Shown here: one piece after another, positions 33,226 through 44,259 of the stretch
How positions within the stretch are numbered: the first letter of the stretch is position 1
Layout of the letters: each line of letters begins with the position of its first letter
Assembly: GCA_963921195.1 (NCBI GenBank)
Contig: OY992540.1
Location: 13,895,136 to 13,959,135 of the forward strand
Direction of reading: 5' to 3'
From: Pegoplata infirma
Taxonomy: Eukaryota > Arthropoda > Insecta > Diptera > Anthomyiidae
Length of the DNA stretch: 64,000 nt
Notes under the pieces: generated by a model
What the model was told of the DNA's origin: nothing
The model's database searches: none
What the model saw: the letters and a program-made list of their open reading frames with translations, nothing else
Translations under genes and position numbers: made by a program

Positions 33226-34518
33226 TAGGGCTTCCAATCGGGATTGGTTTTTCTGAATCCCGGGATTCGGGATTGAATAAAAATTTTCGGGATTCCGATT
33301 TCGGGATCCCGGGATTTTCGGGATATTTTGAATCCCGGGATTCACGGGATTTTTTTGAAATTTTCGGGATTTTTCGGGATTTTCAAAAATTTTTTGTATT
33401 TTTTGTCACTTTAACAAATTCACGCGTTAGTAAAAATTAGCAAAGTTTTGTTGATGTTGTGAACTTCAAAAAAAGGTCGGGATTCCTCCTGTGAAGAATA
33501 TCCGTATTCGGTTATCTTTCTTATCTTTCGTCGTGGCTCATCGTTATCAACTTTTAGTGAGCGCGAGTTGAAAAAAAAATAAATGAATTTTTAAATTTTT
33601 GCATAAGTGATTCATTTTTTGCAAATTTTTTTATTTTTGTTTAAATTATTTGATTTTTTTTAATTTATTTGTTTTTTTTTTTTTTTGCCAAAAAAAAAAA
33701 TTTTTAGCAATGTTTTTTTTTGTAAAAAATGTGTTAGTGAAAGTGCGAGAGTAGAGTTTGCATGACTCACGCGTGAGCGTAAATGATAAGTGAGTGATTC
33801 CATTATTGTTTGCGTGAGCGTGACTGAGTGTGAGTCAAAACCCACTTACGCCTTTAAAAATTTTTTTTAGTAAAACATAAAATTGAAAAAGTTTTCAACT
33901 TAAGGAGTTAAGATGTGTCAAAAGCCATTTACGGCAATATTCTTCTTGTACACCCAAAAAAAAACGTGGGTATAAAAATTTTACTAATGAACTAATTTTT
34001 TAGTCCAAAATGATCTAGTGCAGGCGTTGGTAATCAATACTAAAATTTTTTACTAAAAATTACTAATTTTAGTACTTTGAAGATACTAAAAAACTACCGT
34101 ACTACTGGTAATTAGTAACTTATTAGTAGATTTTGGTACCAAATCACTTACTAATATTTTTACTGCATAATTATTTTGAGTGTAAGAGTAAAAGGAATAA
34201 ATATAAAAGCCCTTATGTCGAACCACCACTAGTTTTTAGAATTTCTTTACATTTCGCAAACGTTTCACCTTTTTCTATAACAAAAACATGGTACCTGACG
34301 AAACTTTTGTCGATTTTTTTATTTTGTTCCACAAAATTCATATTTTATTCAAATTATTTAAAAAAAATCTAAAAATAATAAAAAATATTGAAAAAAATAA
34401 AAAAATCGGGATCCCGAAAATCCCGGGATTGAAAATCAGAAATCCCGAGATTCGGGATTTGCCTAATCCCGAAAATCCCGGGATTTTCGGGATCGGGATA
34501 TCCCGATTGGAAGCCCTA
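33226..34518. mobile_element. hAT-type non-autonomous element J
   Basis: The ends TAGGGCTTCCAATCGGGAT and ATCCCGATTGGAAGCCCTA are perfect inverses, flanked on both sides by GTGTTAAT (33218-33225 and 34519-34526), a perfect 8-bp TSD. Subterminal regions consist of AATCCCGGGATT and TTTTCGGGAT repeats in both orientations. The middle is AT-rich; a CACCC/CACTC-ended MITE (33951-34182) is nested. No transposase. The frames at 33151-33345 and 34288-34617 read the subterminal repeats. Confidence 0.93.
33951..34182. mobile_element. Small CACTC-type MITE in element J
   Basis: The left end CACCCAAAAAAAAAC and the right end TAATTATTTTGAGTG are imperfect inverses, both flanked by TA. The interior repeats TACTAATTTTAGTA and TTAGTAACTTATTAGTA palindromes. 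The size is 232 bp. Confidence 0.6.
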
Positions 34519-34526
34519 GTGTTAAT

Positions 34527-35663
34527 GCTACGTTTAATTGCTTTATTTTTTTTCTTTGTAACACACTTAAAAAAAATTTTGAACTTGACATATAATTTTT
34601 TTTATTTTTCAATTTAACAATTCAAAGAATTTACAGTGACTCCAAAGGAAATAATAGTTTTTCTTACAATAAATACAAAAAAAAAAATGTTTCTCAGAAC
34701 TATGTTCAACTTTTAACCCAATTTCCACAGTATTATTTTATGCTTCCGTTTTTAGCTACCAAGCAAAGTCAATAACATAGAACAAGTTTATTGTCTGATT
34801 GGTAGTTAGAGTTTGAACAAACGATAGATACAATTTCCCTTTTCCTGTTTAAAAGTAGGTTTACCATACAGCAACAACAGCAACTACTTCACTTACCTCC
34901 TCAATCATTAATTTCATGCATGCACTTACACCTTTTGATTGACAGTCATCATACCATCAGTCTATCTGTCAGTCTCTCCGTCTGTCTGTCTGTTTATTTA
35001 TGTTTTTATTTATATAATGGTTTAAAATCTACAATTAACGTTAAAGTTTATTAACCAGGCTCTTAAATACACAATAAATTTATAAAAAAAAAAATTAAAA
35101 AAAAACGTGTGAGTACTTATAACAATTGATTATCAAAATGTTATTTAATGATAAAAATAAACTTTAGAAACCGGAAGTTTGTCTAGCGGCTTTTATTTGA
35201 GTTAAGAAACATTAATTTTATTTAAGTAAATAAAAAAAATACAAACAAACAAACATACAAATCAAGAAACACGAATTAAAAATACATCTTTTAAACTAAA
35301 ACGCTTAAATTTTATGTAAATCAATTTATTTTAAAATTCGTTTAAAACTTTTGATTTTATTTTTAATCTGAGAAAACAATTTAAAACAACTTAAGTATGC
35401 TTTAAGCAACAAACAAAATTGATTTTTAATATTAATTTTTTTCGAATTGAACTTATGTATCTGTTTTTAAGCGGGTGTTTCACATTAATAAATTTAATTG
35501 TTTAGAAAAACAAGTCAGAATGGCATATTTGACTGTGATGGGGGTATACTAGGGCGTTTCACCCAAAACGTTTTTTTTTTCTGATTTTTCAATTCTTAAA
35601 GCGGAGTTTTTTTTCAGATTTTTGGATGGTTGGGATTAACTCGATCAAATCGATTTTATCCAA
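34527..35663. other. AT-rich stretch without recognised features
   Basis: The sequence is AT-rich with short A runs and one CTGTCTGTCTGT tract (about 34980-34992). I match none of it to the repeat families here. No open frame with a recognisable domain. Confidence 0.4.
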
Positions 35664-35981
35664 AACAAGTGAGAGTGTTAAAGTGAGAGTGTTAAAGTGT
35701 GCCGAATCTTGTATACCTTCCAACGTTAAAAAAAAAAAAACAAATTGCAGGGTCTTTTTTTTGGGGGGGGGGGGCTTGTCGGGGTCCTTGGGACACCTTT
35801 TCTCTGCTCAAAAATGTTTAATTATTATGCTTTTTGTACAAAAGATATACAATTTCATCATTATATAAATTATTTGCTAATATCCACGCCAACAAAAGGG
35901 GGCGGACCAAAAAAAGTAATTTTCAAATTCCCTGGGTCCAAGTCCCAGACTTTGAACTTTTTCAAGCATAAAAATGTTTCA
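35664..35981 (+). mobile_element. Mini-me family B copy 2, 5' part
   Basis: ACAAGTGAGAGTGTTAAAGTG is followed by a duplicated GAGAGTGTTAAAGTG, which disrupts the usual hairpin, then TATACCTTCCAACG, a run of 12 G, CCACGCC and CATAAAAATGTTTCATATGT. The 3' part of B continues at 38386, so about 2.4 kb appears to have been inserted. The frames at 35626-35868 and 35745-36002 are repeat-derived. Confidence 0.75.
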
Positions 35982-35989
35982 TATGTATA

Positions 35990-36405
35990 TATATTCGATT
36001 AGAGTTTTATTCTAGTTCGAGGCCCAAAAATATTTCTATATATGATATTGTCATAATAGAGTATTTTTAATTTATTGCTTTAAAAAAGTTACTCATCTCA
36101 TAGTATGTCTGTACTGATCAGTTTCATCCCCACTAAGGATGAAACTGAGAATTAGAGAATCATCGTTGGTCAATCAAACATCAAACCAGACATAATATTT
36201 GATATATTTCACAAGTTATTTGAGAAACACATATATATTAATAATTACCGATGGTGATTTAGTATATACAATTTTTGCTTTAAAGGAGTTATTTTTGTTG
36301 GTAACTTTTTTAAAGCAATAAATTAAAAATACTCTATTATGACAATATCATATATAGAAATATTTTTGGGCCTCGAACTAGAATAAAACTCTAATCGAAT
36401 ATATG
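35990..36405. mobile_element. MITE with ~100-bp near-perfect terminal inverted repeats
   Basis: About 100 bp starting ATATATTCGATTAGAGTTTT at 35990 is repeated in inverse at 36303-36405, almost without mismatch. The middle includes a second small palindrome, CAGTTTCATCC-CCACTAA-GGATGAAACTG. The terminal word TTTTATTCTAGTTCGAGG resembles the inverse 3' end of family E. Near identity of the arms suggests a young element. The TSD is obscured by the flanking TA repeats. Confidence 0.75.
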
Positions 36406-36843
36406 GACTTTTGTCATTAACTTTTAACGCTTGTGATATTTTACTAATTTCGCAATAACATTTTTATTAGTAAACTAGGTGGTACCTGTGAATGTAGATA
36501 TGTTAAGGGAACCATAATAAGTAATTCTGCAAAGGCACAGCGCAAATAGTCTCATTATCTCATGGTAAGGAACGTGCAAAGTTGAAAAATGTAAAAAAAT
36601 CGCTTGATACTCTCATGAAATTTTTCGTTCAAAGTTCCATATTGTTGGGTGCGTTAAAGCTATTGCTCCAAATTTAATACCGTTTAATCAGTAGACTTGG
36701 GCAATTATTTGGTGTAGGTTCAGTGGATGTGCCATCAATAAGAAAAAAGTTACATGGACCTAAATCTTTGATACCAATTTTTTTCAATTTTCAATTTTTC
36801 GAGGTTTTTTGATTGTAGCTTTTGGTGCAAACTGTAATTTTAA

Positions 36844-37062
36844 AATTCAAATACACATGGCAAAAGCCCTTGTAAATATGCACAATCTGAGACTGATTCG
36901 AGTAATGTGCTCGCAATGGTTACGAAGCTGCAGCTCTCCAAAGATGGGAAGAAAAAACGTGAATTTTTTAAAAAGTCTGTTTTTTGCGAGGCACACTCCC
37001 AGTTTTATTCCGAATGGTTCCGAATGCTTTGTGAACTTTATAATTTACCATTTCCCACTTGA
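36844..37062 (+). pseudogene. 72-codon coding-like stretch, possible gene or transposon fragment
   Basis: The frame opens after TAA (36841-36843) and closes with TGA (37060-37062). Its codon use and composition differ from the surrounding DNA: few lysine/asparagine/phenylalanine runs and GTG CTC GCA ATG GTT ACG AAG CTG CAG CTC codons. The product contains a basic block (SKDGKKKREFFKKS) and aromatic words (FYSEWF, ELYNLPFPT). There is no good start codon near the beginning; an in-frame ATG lies 24 codons in. The overlapping longer frame 36809-37186 looks worse in composition. I do not recognise a family. It could be an exon remnant of a transposase or of a captured gene. Confidence 0.25.
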
Positions 37063-38340
37063 TTTACAAACGCACCCAAAAAATATTCAATTGCAAAAAT
37101 TTTATGAACTTTTTAAATTTTTTGCAAAATTTCGATATTTTAGTTTTGCATTATTTGACAGCCAAATGTGCATGGCTGAAAGTTGAACATGTAGAAACAA
37201 TGGTATGTGCAAATATAATAAATCATGGAAAGCAACATTGATCAAAAGTTAATATTGGCGAATTCCGCGGTGTTTTTCTGTTTTTCGTTTTTTGTAAGGC
37301 ACATCCAGGCCGCTTATCGAAATTGGTCGGTGAAAGGTGCGTTTGGTAGTCTTTTTAATTCTCTATCTTCAATTAATTCGCACCCGAAAAAATTTAACGT
37401 TTAAGCGGTTTTTCGGTGGTTTTAAATTTTTGATACCTTTAAATTTATTGCTTATATAAAATCTTACATTACTTAAATAAAGAAGAAAAGAAATGTATTT
37501 TGATAGATTTTGACATGTCTTATTTAAATAATATTTCAAAATCAGTCTATTGATTTTTGCAGTCGCGAAAATCGCGAAAAATCGCTAAAATTTTTTATAA
37601 CCTTGATAAAATTAGTAATAACGTTAAAATATTTGGTAATAACCTAAATATTAGCATTATTAATCATACTTTGAATAGATTCAATATTCAGTGAAGGACA
37701 ACACTGTAAAATCAGACATTTAACATTAAAAAAAAAAAAAAAATTCAAAATTATTAAATTTTGTTTTTCAAAAATGTTCCATATAAACCACTGCTGTTTC
37801 TTACCTATTAGAGATAGAATAATGGTGTTAACTAAGAATTTGTTAAGATTTTGTTAATGCATTTGGTAATATTTTTCTAAAAAAAATAAAACCGCTGGAA
37901 ATATTTTTATTTCCAAAATATTGGAAAATGTGCCGAAAAAAATTGGTTAAATGCAAATATCTCGATATTTAGCAAATATTTCATGCATGTTTGAATATGT
38001 ATTTTAGCTCTGGGTAAGCATAATACGAAATGGTACGTTTGGTTAACTTCAGATAAAAAATGTAATTTTGAAAAATTTTTTAAAAATTTTAACTTTAAAC
38101 CGCCATAGTTTTTGGTGCGATCGCTCAAATTAATGCACGCGAACGGATTTGAATTACTTATTTATAATGTTATTTACCTACAAAGTCTTATCAATGTGCC
38201 ACGAAAAAAAAATCGCAATTTTTTTTTTCTTAAATATTAAAAGTTAATGACAATTGCTCATATATACATATATAAAGGCCGAATAAATACATTTTATTTT
38301 TATGTACCTTTTGGTACTTAAAATAAAAAAACAACATTTA
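37063..38340. other. Remainder of the 2.4-kb insertion, nothing recognised
   Basis: The sequence is moderately AT-rich and unmatched within the window. Short frames at 37059-37241 and 37907-38128 (minus) show no domain. The last 60 bp before the right direct repeat are A-rich. Confidence 0.35.
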
Positions 38341-38385
38341 ATGTTTCATATGTTTAATAAAAATACAAGAAAAACTATAAAAAGT

Positions 38386-38701
38386 TACCTTTTTTCATTA
38401 GTTGGTTTACTTCGTCAAGGGGGAACTTTTGCCCCCTGCTCCGATTTTGATCATCTCCGAACTTAACCAGCCTATAAGACATATATGTGCCAAATTTCAG
38501 GATTCTAGCACTTTTATTTTGGACTGTATCGTGTCTTCCACATACGGACGGACGGACAGACGGACATCGCCAGAATGTCTTAGAATCGATCACTGATCAA
38601 TAATATATATACTTTATGGGGTCCTAGACCGATATTCCAATGCGTTACACACTGAATAACAAAGTGGGTATACCCCCATACTGTAGTTGAAGGGTATAAA
38701 A
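38386..38701 (+). mobile_element. Mini-me family B copy 2, 3' part
   Basis: CGTCAAGGGGGAACTTTTGC, a short GGAC tract (about 38546-38564), TTAGAATCGATCACTGATC, the core AATATATATACTTTATGGGG and the 3' end TAGTTGAAGGGTATAAAA follow in the order seen in B1. Together with 35664-35981 it makes a nearly full-length B element. Frames at 38375-38593 and 38402-38596 are readings of it. Confidence 0.8.
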
Positions 38702-38713
38702 ATTGAGTTATGA

Positions 38714-39045
38714 AAGATATTTTTTTTATTTTTTTTTTCTCTGGTGCCTTTTTTACTTTATTATTTCTACTAATGGGACAATTGTCAGAATGATTTAAAA
38801 TGAAAGGTGGTTGGAAGACCTATCTAACGGATTCATCATCTTGTTCATACATTGCTTATTTCGCTAGTTTTTGAGGTTTGACCAAGGCAAATTCAGAATT
38901 TTTACTTTTATGGTCATCTTAGTGCCCGTTGAACTTATAATATTGACCTCGAATACTTTTTTTTAGGATGCTAGCAACATTAAGAAGTAATATATCCAGT
39001 TTAAAAAAAAAAAAAACCAGAGAAAAAAAATATTTTTTGTATAAA
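38714..39045. repeat. Inverted pair around an unassigned 260-bp stretch
   Basis: AAGATATTTTTTTT...TTTCTCTGG at 38714-38741 and CCAGAGAAAAAAAATATTTTT at about 39016 are inverse, about 30 bp each. The low-complexity arms make chance pairing possible. No TSD is seen. Confidence 0.3.
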
Positions 39046-39084
39046 ATCGATTTGAGCTAGTTGACCCCGATCTTCCAAAAATTT

Positions 39085-39240
39085 GATTTGTCATTTAAAT
39101 TCCCTTTGCTACTTGTAGTATAGGGTTTTTATATTTGCTAAATAATCTTGACAATGGAATCTGACAAATTTCGAAACACGTCTTCCAAAAATTACCAACA
39201 TAAATAATAATAAATAATAAATAATTTAATTAAAATATGA
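39085..39240 (+). repeat. Family E fragment, copy 5
   Basis: ATTTGTCATTTAAATTCCCT, ATATTTGCTAAATAATCTTG and AATGGAATCTGACAAATTTC match the middle of repeat E. It stops at the start of mini-me A4. Confidence 0.65.
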
Positions 39241-39253
39241 TTTAAAAAAAAAA

Positions 39254-40077
39254 ACAAGTAAGAAAGTTATAGTCGGTCAAGACCGACCATATGATACCCT
39301 ACACCAGTGTTTCCCGGAAAATGGGTCCCAAGTCCAAACATGGAATGATTGGATCTGTCGTTGTTAGATCTTTATGTAGTGTAGAAAACACACACAGGTC
39401 AAATTTTAGTGGAATTGGCTTATTTTTTGTCAATTGACTGATTTAACAGAATATCGGTTCAAATTTTTATATGGGGGACTAAGTCCAAAAATGGTCCAAT
39501 TATATTCCGATTTGATAAGGTTACTTAAGTACACGTTAAAAACTTAAAAATAAAATCTTTATCAAATATTTCCATTTTTATGAATTTTGAGGAAATTATG
39601 TGAATATCGGGAAGGTGGTTTGTATGGGGACTACCAGAGGGACTGGTCCGATTCATTTGAAATTTGGTATGATGGTTTGCGCATACAAAATATTATTACC
39701 TGTTAAATTTTAAAACGATTTCCATTATAATACGGTTATTAGAGGCTCTTAAGCGAAATTCAAAGGGGGCGTTTGTATGGGAGCTAGGTCTTAACAAGGA
39801 CCGATTTTTTCCAATTTCAATAGGCTTCGTCCTTGGGCCACAAGAAGCTTAAGTTTCAAATTTCAAGTCAATTGATCGATAATTGCGACCTGTACGTGCT
39901 TAAACCGACGGACGGACGGACAGACGGACGGACGGACATCGCTAAATCGATTCAAAAAGTAATTCTGAGTCGATCTGTATGCTTAAAGGTGTGTCTAGGA
40001 CCAATATTTCGGGTAGTTACAAACATCAGCACTAACTCATTATACCCTGTACCACAGATTGGTGTAGGGTATAAAAA
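39254..40077 (+). mobile_element. Mini-me/DINE-1-like element, family A copy 4
   Basis: This is full-length, with hairpin GTCGGTCAAGACCGAC, ATACCCTACACCA, a tetranucleotide tract (about 39906-39937), and 3' TTGGTGTAGGGTATAAAA. The 93-codon frame at 39833-40114 reads the tract and 3' part; the same peptide pattern recurs in other A copies. Confidence 0.88.
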
Positions 40078-40650
40078 ATATTTTGAAATCGGTCGAATGG
40101 TTTTCGCTATTTGAAAGTTGCAAAAAATTGCGGTTTTTTCCTAAGTTCTAGAAATTTTTTAAAAAATCTCACCCTTAACCTTTTCATAGAGCTCAAAACA
40201 ATCTTTCATATAAAATTAATTTGAGCCCAATCCCATCACTTGACCCCGTGGTGTCTTTTGATCAAAGTTTTCCATTTGTATAAAATTTCTCAAAAATTTT
40301 TGATTTTTGAAAAATAAAAAACTAAATATCTCGCGATAAATTATTGTTATTAATTTTGGCATGCTGAATACGAATATCAAAAAATATCTAAATTGGTCGA
40401 GCGGTTTTCGAGTTATCGCCATTTAAAATTTGTCAAAAAATTGCGGTTTTTCATACGTTCAAGAAATTAAAAAAAAAAATCTCAAAATTTTGTTTCCGTA
40501 TTTAATTTGTTTCCTTTCATTTAATTTAAGCTGAATCAGCCCACTTTAGCCCATGGCTCCCTTCGATCAAAGTTTAGAGTTTTTGGTGAAAATTTTGTAA
40601 AAAAATGATCAAAGGGCGCCACGGGTTAAAATGATCGCAAACAAGAGTGC
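40078..40650. repeat. Family P fragment
   Basis: GAAATCGGTCGAATGGTTTTCG, CATAGAGCTCAAAACAATCT, CGAGTTATCGCCATTTAAAA and GGGCGCCACGGGTTAAAATG are standard P words. The left side adjoins mini-me A4. Confidence 0.6.
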
Positions 40651-40732
40651 TGATGATGGGAGAATTTTGAAAAAGACTAATCAATTCTAAAATAATAATA
40701 AATAATAGTTGTATTTTTATTCAACCTTTCAA

Positions 40733-40896
40733 ATTTAATTATAAAAAATAAAAATTTGAGCTCGAGGCCTGGATTTTTCTTTGATTAACGGATACTGGAA
40801 GAGTGAGGAAATATTAAAAATAAATTTAGAAGAATTTCAATCAAAGAAAAATCCAGGCCTCGAGCTCAAACATTTTATTTTTATAATTTAAAAATG
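40733..40896. mobile_element. MITE with GAGCTCGAGGCCTGGATT arms
   Basis: The left arm (to about 40793) contains TTTGAGCTCGAGGCCTGG and TTTTTCTTTGATT. The right arm (from about 40839) is its inverse, extending outward through an AT-rich ATAAAAATAAAATG-like part. The central 45 bp are not palindromic. The GCTCGAGGCC word recalls the end of family E. The TSD is unclear in AT-rich flanks. Confidence 0.65.
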
Positions 40897-42240
40897 AAAA
40901 ACTAGCAAACATATGATAAATCAAAAAAGTTTCAAACAGTTTAGAAAAATCCATAATAATTTTGAAATTTAAAAAAAAATTTGGAAAAATAAGAATAATT
41001 ATGTATTTGTATACATTGTTATCACAATCACATTACTATTTATAAAAATTTTACAAACCAACATATTTTATTAAAAAAAAATATGTAAATGTAACAAATT
41101 TTACACTTATTTATTAATTTTTAGTGTCAATAGCCCTTCAATAATTTTTTTCAATAATACTTGACCCACTTACATGTTGTTGAGTTTTTATTTTTTTTTG
41201 TAAAATTAACAAATACTACCTTGTCAAGTAGTTTAGAATTTTTGCATTCTTTAGCTAAAATTAAAAATTTTAATTTAAAATAAATCGAAAACTTGCAAAT
41301 TCATACTAAAATGCATAAATAAACAATATAAAAAAACCACCTATATTCACACCTGTCACAAATAATTTTCATAACAAATTGTTATAATATTTTTTAACAA
41401 AAGGTATTTATTTATATGCATAAATAAATATTGTAAATAACAACTTGACAAGAAAAATTTTTTTGTTAACACGAAGCAACAAAAAAATAAAATAACAAAG
41501 AAATGACGCAGTTGTTATATCTGTTAAAAGGAATTAAATCATAAATAACTTAAATGTTTTTAAATGTATTTATAATTTTAGTTATGATAATTAAAAAATT
41601 CACAAAATTAGAACCTACAAAAAGGAAAACAAAAATAATAAATGACCAACGATTTAATTTAACTTACTATTTTTACACAGCAAAAAATTAAGTAAAATTT
41701 AGATTTAATTAAAGTTATTGTTAACAATGAACTTAAAGATCAACAACATTTTTAATTGTATCAATAAAACATATTGTTGCTATAACGTCTCAAAATTTAA
41801 AATTATTTGTTAAAAATCTTTTTTTAACCCCTTTAATGTAGAGAAAGTACTTTGATTTCAAGATATCGCCATTTTAAACTAAATTTAGAGAAGTTTTTAA
41901 CTAAATTCTAAGAAGTACACTTTCTCAATTCTAAGAAGACAAATATGGTAAACTATATTTGAACTAAATTTGAACTAAATTTTATGTTAACATATTTTTA
42001 AGAAATATGTCTTAAAAATTAATATATGTTGCTGAGATTTGGGGGAAATTTCTTTGGCAGTAAGAACTCTTTTCCGTATTTTAAAAAACACGATTCTAAG
42101 AAAACTGTGAACTATTTAGAAGTAATTGAACTATTAGGATCTTATTTTGCTTTTTCTGATATTCCAAAATCGGTGCCCAGTTTTGTGTTGGGTTAGGGTA
42201 AACAAATTTTGACAAAAAATAAAATGAGTTCGATCGGTTG
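40897..42240. other. AT-rich stretch without recognised features
   Basis: The sequence is strongly AT-rich. Some P-like words (AAGATATCGCCATTTTAAAC) occur at about 41860. No gene candidate. Confidence 0.4.
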
Positions 42241-42245
42241 AAAAC

Positions 42246-43036
42246 ACAGGCCAACAAATTTTTAACCCATAAACATTAGTATACTTTTCGAAGGGTTTAA
42301 GTTGCGCTGAATCCGAATCTGATCTTAAAATTTGCCTATCACATCAAGTTTTCGAGATATCATAGCTTGAAGTTAAAAACAAAACTCGTTTTTCGCGATA
42401 TTCGAGACGTTATAACTGCACCAATTTACATTTATTTGTAAAACCTGATATGTCGTCTGAAAGTCCTACAAATTACCTTTAAAATGAATATTTATCTTGT
42501 TTCATCTAGGACTTTCAGACGACATATCAGGGTTTATAAATAAAGGTAAATTCGCGGTGTTATAGCGTCTTGAATATGGCAAAAAAACATTTTTATACCC
42601 TCCAACCACTGTATGGGGGTATACTCACTTTGTCATTCCGTTAAGTTCGTAAAATCGGCTCAGGGGAAAAAAGTTCCCCCTTGAAGAACTTTTGTATTTT
42701 TGTTAAATAAATGAAACATTTGTTATATTTATCGGGATGGGAAGGTGTTCTCAACGTCCCCCACTGACCTCCATCACCCCCCCCCCCCCCTCCAAAACAA
42801 ACGCCCCTTACAATTTTTTTTTTATTTTTTTTTTTCATTTTGGAGGGTATAAAAGATTCGGCACCGCCGAATTTAACACTCTCACTTGTTTTTTCTAACT
42901 TTACGCTAAGATATCTCGAAAATCTGGTGTGATGGAAAAATTCTGAGTACAGATTCGGATTCAGCGCAACTCAAACCCTTAGGAAAGTATACTCTAGTCC
43001 TAGGGTTTCGATTTTTTTCAAATTTTGTCGGCCTGT
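42246..43036. mobile_element. Foldback element S carrying mini-me B3
   Basis: The ends ACAGGCCAACAAA and the inverse of ACAGGCCGACAAA differ at one base. Arms share TTGCGCTGAATCCGAATCTG and GATATCGCG-type words, and an inner pair GGACTTTCAGACGACATATCA is perfectly inverse. After removal of mini-me B3 (42591-42894) the two arms are about 220 bp each. Similar arm sequence occurs in foldback R (3256-3890). Confidence 0.65.
42591..42894 (-). mobile_element. Mini-me family B copy 3, internally deleted
   Basis: Both ends are present on the minus strand (ACAAGTGAGAGTG with ATTCGGCGGTGCCGAAT, and 3' TTGGAGGGTATAAAAA), as are the G run (14 C on this strand) and GAAAAAAGTTCCCCCTTGAA. The tetranucleotide tract and TA core are deleted, leaving about 300 bp. 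The frame at 42641-42838 is repeat-derived. Confidence 0.8.
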
Positions 43037-43059
43037 AAAATTATTGTGCCTTGAAGTTT

Positions 43060-43358
43060 GTTAGATCGCATTTTGTGCAAAATGGAGAGAAAAAATATTG
43101 GCTCTTGCCATTTACCATTTTAATTAATTTTGATACGCTGGACAAGAATATAAAAAAAAATTACAACCGGTCAAATGGTTTTCGAGATATCGTTATTTGA
43201 AATTGGTAAAAATAATGGGTTTTTCTTGACACTTTCATAGAGCACGAGACGAACTTTTGTTGAAATTTAATTTGATCCACAACGGATAATTTAAACCCGT
43301 GTCGCCCTCAAAGTAAGTTTAAAGTTTTATAAAAGTTCCAAGGAAAATAAATTTTCAG
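43060..43358. repeat. Family P fragment
   Basis: TCGAGATATCGTTATTTGAAA, TTCATAGAGCACGAGACGAA and CGTGTCGCCCTCAAAG are P words. The P sequence resumes at 44162 after mini-me A5 with CCGCCACTTTTACAAATTTC and CTCGAAAACCGTTCGACCG. Confidence 0.55.
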
Positions 43359-44161
43359 TTTTTATACCCTACACCACACTGTGGTACAGGGTATAATGAG
43401 TTTGTGCTGATGTTTGTAACTACCCGAAATATTGGTCCTAGACCCACCTTTAAGTATACCGATCGACTCAGAATCACTTTTTGAGTTGATTTAGCGATGT
43501 CCGTCCGTCTGTCCATGAGAACGGTGTAAATACGATACAGGGTGCAATTGTTAAGCAATTGACTTGACATTTGAAACTTAAGCCCCTTTTGGCCCAAGGA
43601 CAAAGCCTAAAAAAATCGGTCCATATTTAGACCTAGCCCCCCTACAAAGGTCCTCTTTAGTTTTGGCTCAAATGACTATAATAACCGTGTTATAATATGT
43701 ATCTTTTCAAAATTTTGCACGTAAACGTGTTTTGTCTTCACAAATCACCATTCCGAATTTTAAAGAAATTGGACCAGTTCTTCTTGCAGCCCCCATACAA
43801 ACCACCTTCCCGATTTTCACATAAATCTCTCAAATTTCATGAAAATAGAAAATATTTAATTAAAATTTTGTTTGTGTATGTTAAACGCGTACTTAAATAA
43901 CCTTATCAAATCTGATAATCATCGGACCAGTTTTGGACTTAGGTCCCATGTAGAAATTTCGCCCGATATTCAGTTGAAGCGATTTATTGTCAACAAAAAG
44001 AAGTCTATTCCACTCAAATTTGATTAGTGAGTGCTTTTTACACTTATTAAACATTTGACAAAATATAGACCTAATCAGTCCATGTTTGAACTTAGGACCC
44101 ATTTTTCGGGAAACTCTGGTGTAGGGTATTATATGGTCGGTCTTGGCCGACTATAATTTTT
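43359..44161 (-). mobile_element. Mini-me/DINE-1-like element, family A copy 5
   Basis: This copy is inverse to the others. It begins TTTTTATACCCTACACCACA and ends GATGGTCGG-type hairpin sequence (GTCGGTCTTGGCCGAC) with CTATAATTTTT. The tetranucleotide tract is short (about 43499-43515). It is inserted in family P. Frames at 43355-43603, 43697-43900 and 43893-44102 are readings of it. Confidence 0.87.
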
Positions 44162-44259
44162 TTTAATTTCGTGAACGCAGGAAAAAACCGCCACTTTTAC
44201 AAATTTCAAATGTCAATATCTCGAAAACCGTTCGACCGCTGTCCAATTCTGTTCGCATA

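Larger units (their letters stand above)
35982..38352. mobile_element. 2.4-kb insertion in mini-me B2, flanked by AATGTTTCATATGT
   Basis: The 14-bp word AATGTTTCATATGT occurs at the left break of B2 (about 35967-35980) and again at about 38339-38352, where B2 resumes. Its length is like a target duplication left by a retrotransposition event, and the right end before it is A-rich (AAAATAAAAAAACAACA). The insert contains the MITE 35990-36405, a short coding-like stretch (36844-37062) and otherwise unmatched DNA. I recognise no reverse transcriptase. A series of separate insertions is an alternative. Confidence 0.4.

Noticed and set aside
36809..37186. 125-codon frame as the true gene at this locus
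   Set aside because: Its composition is poor and the overlapping frame 36844-37062 looks more coding-like over the same bases.
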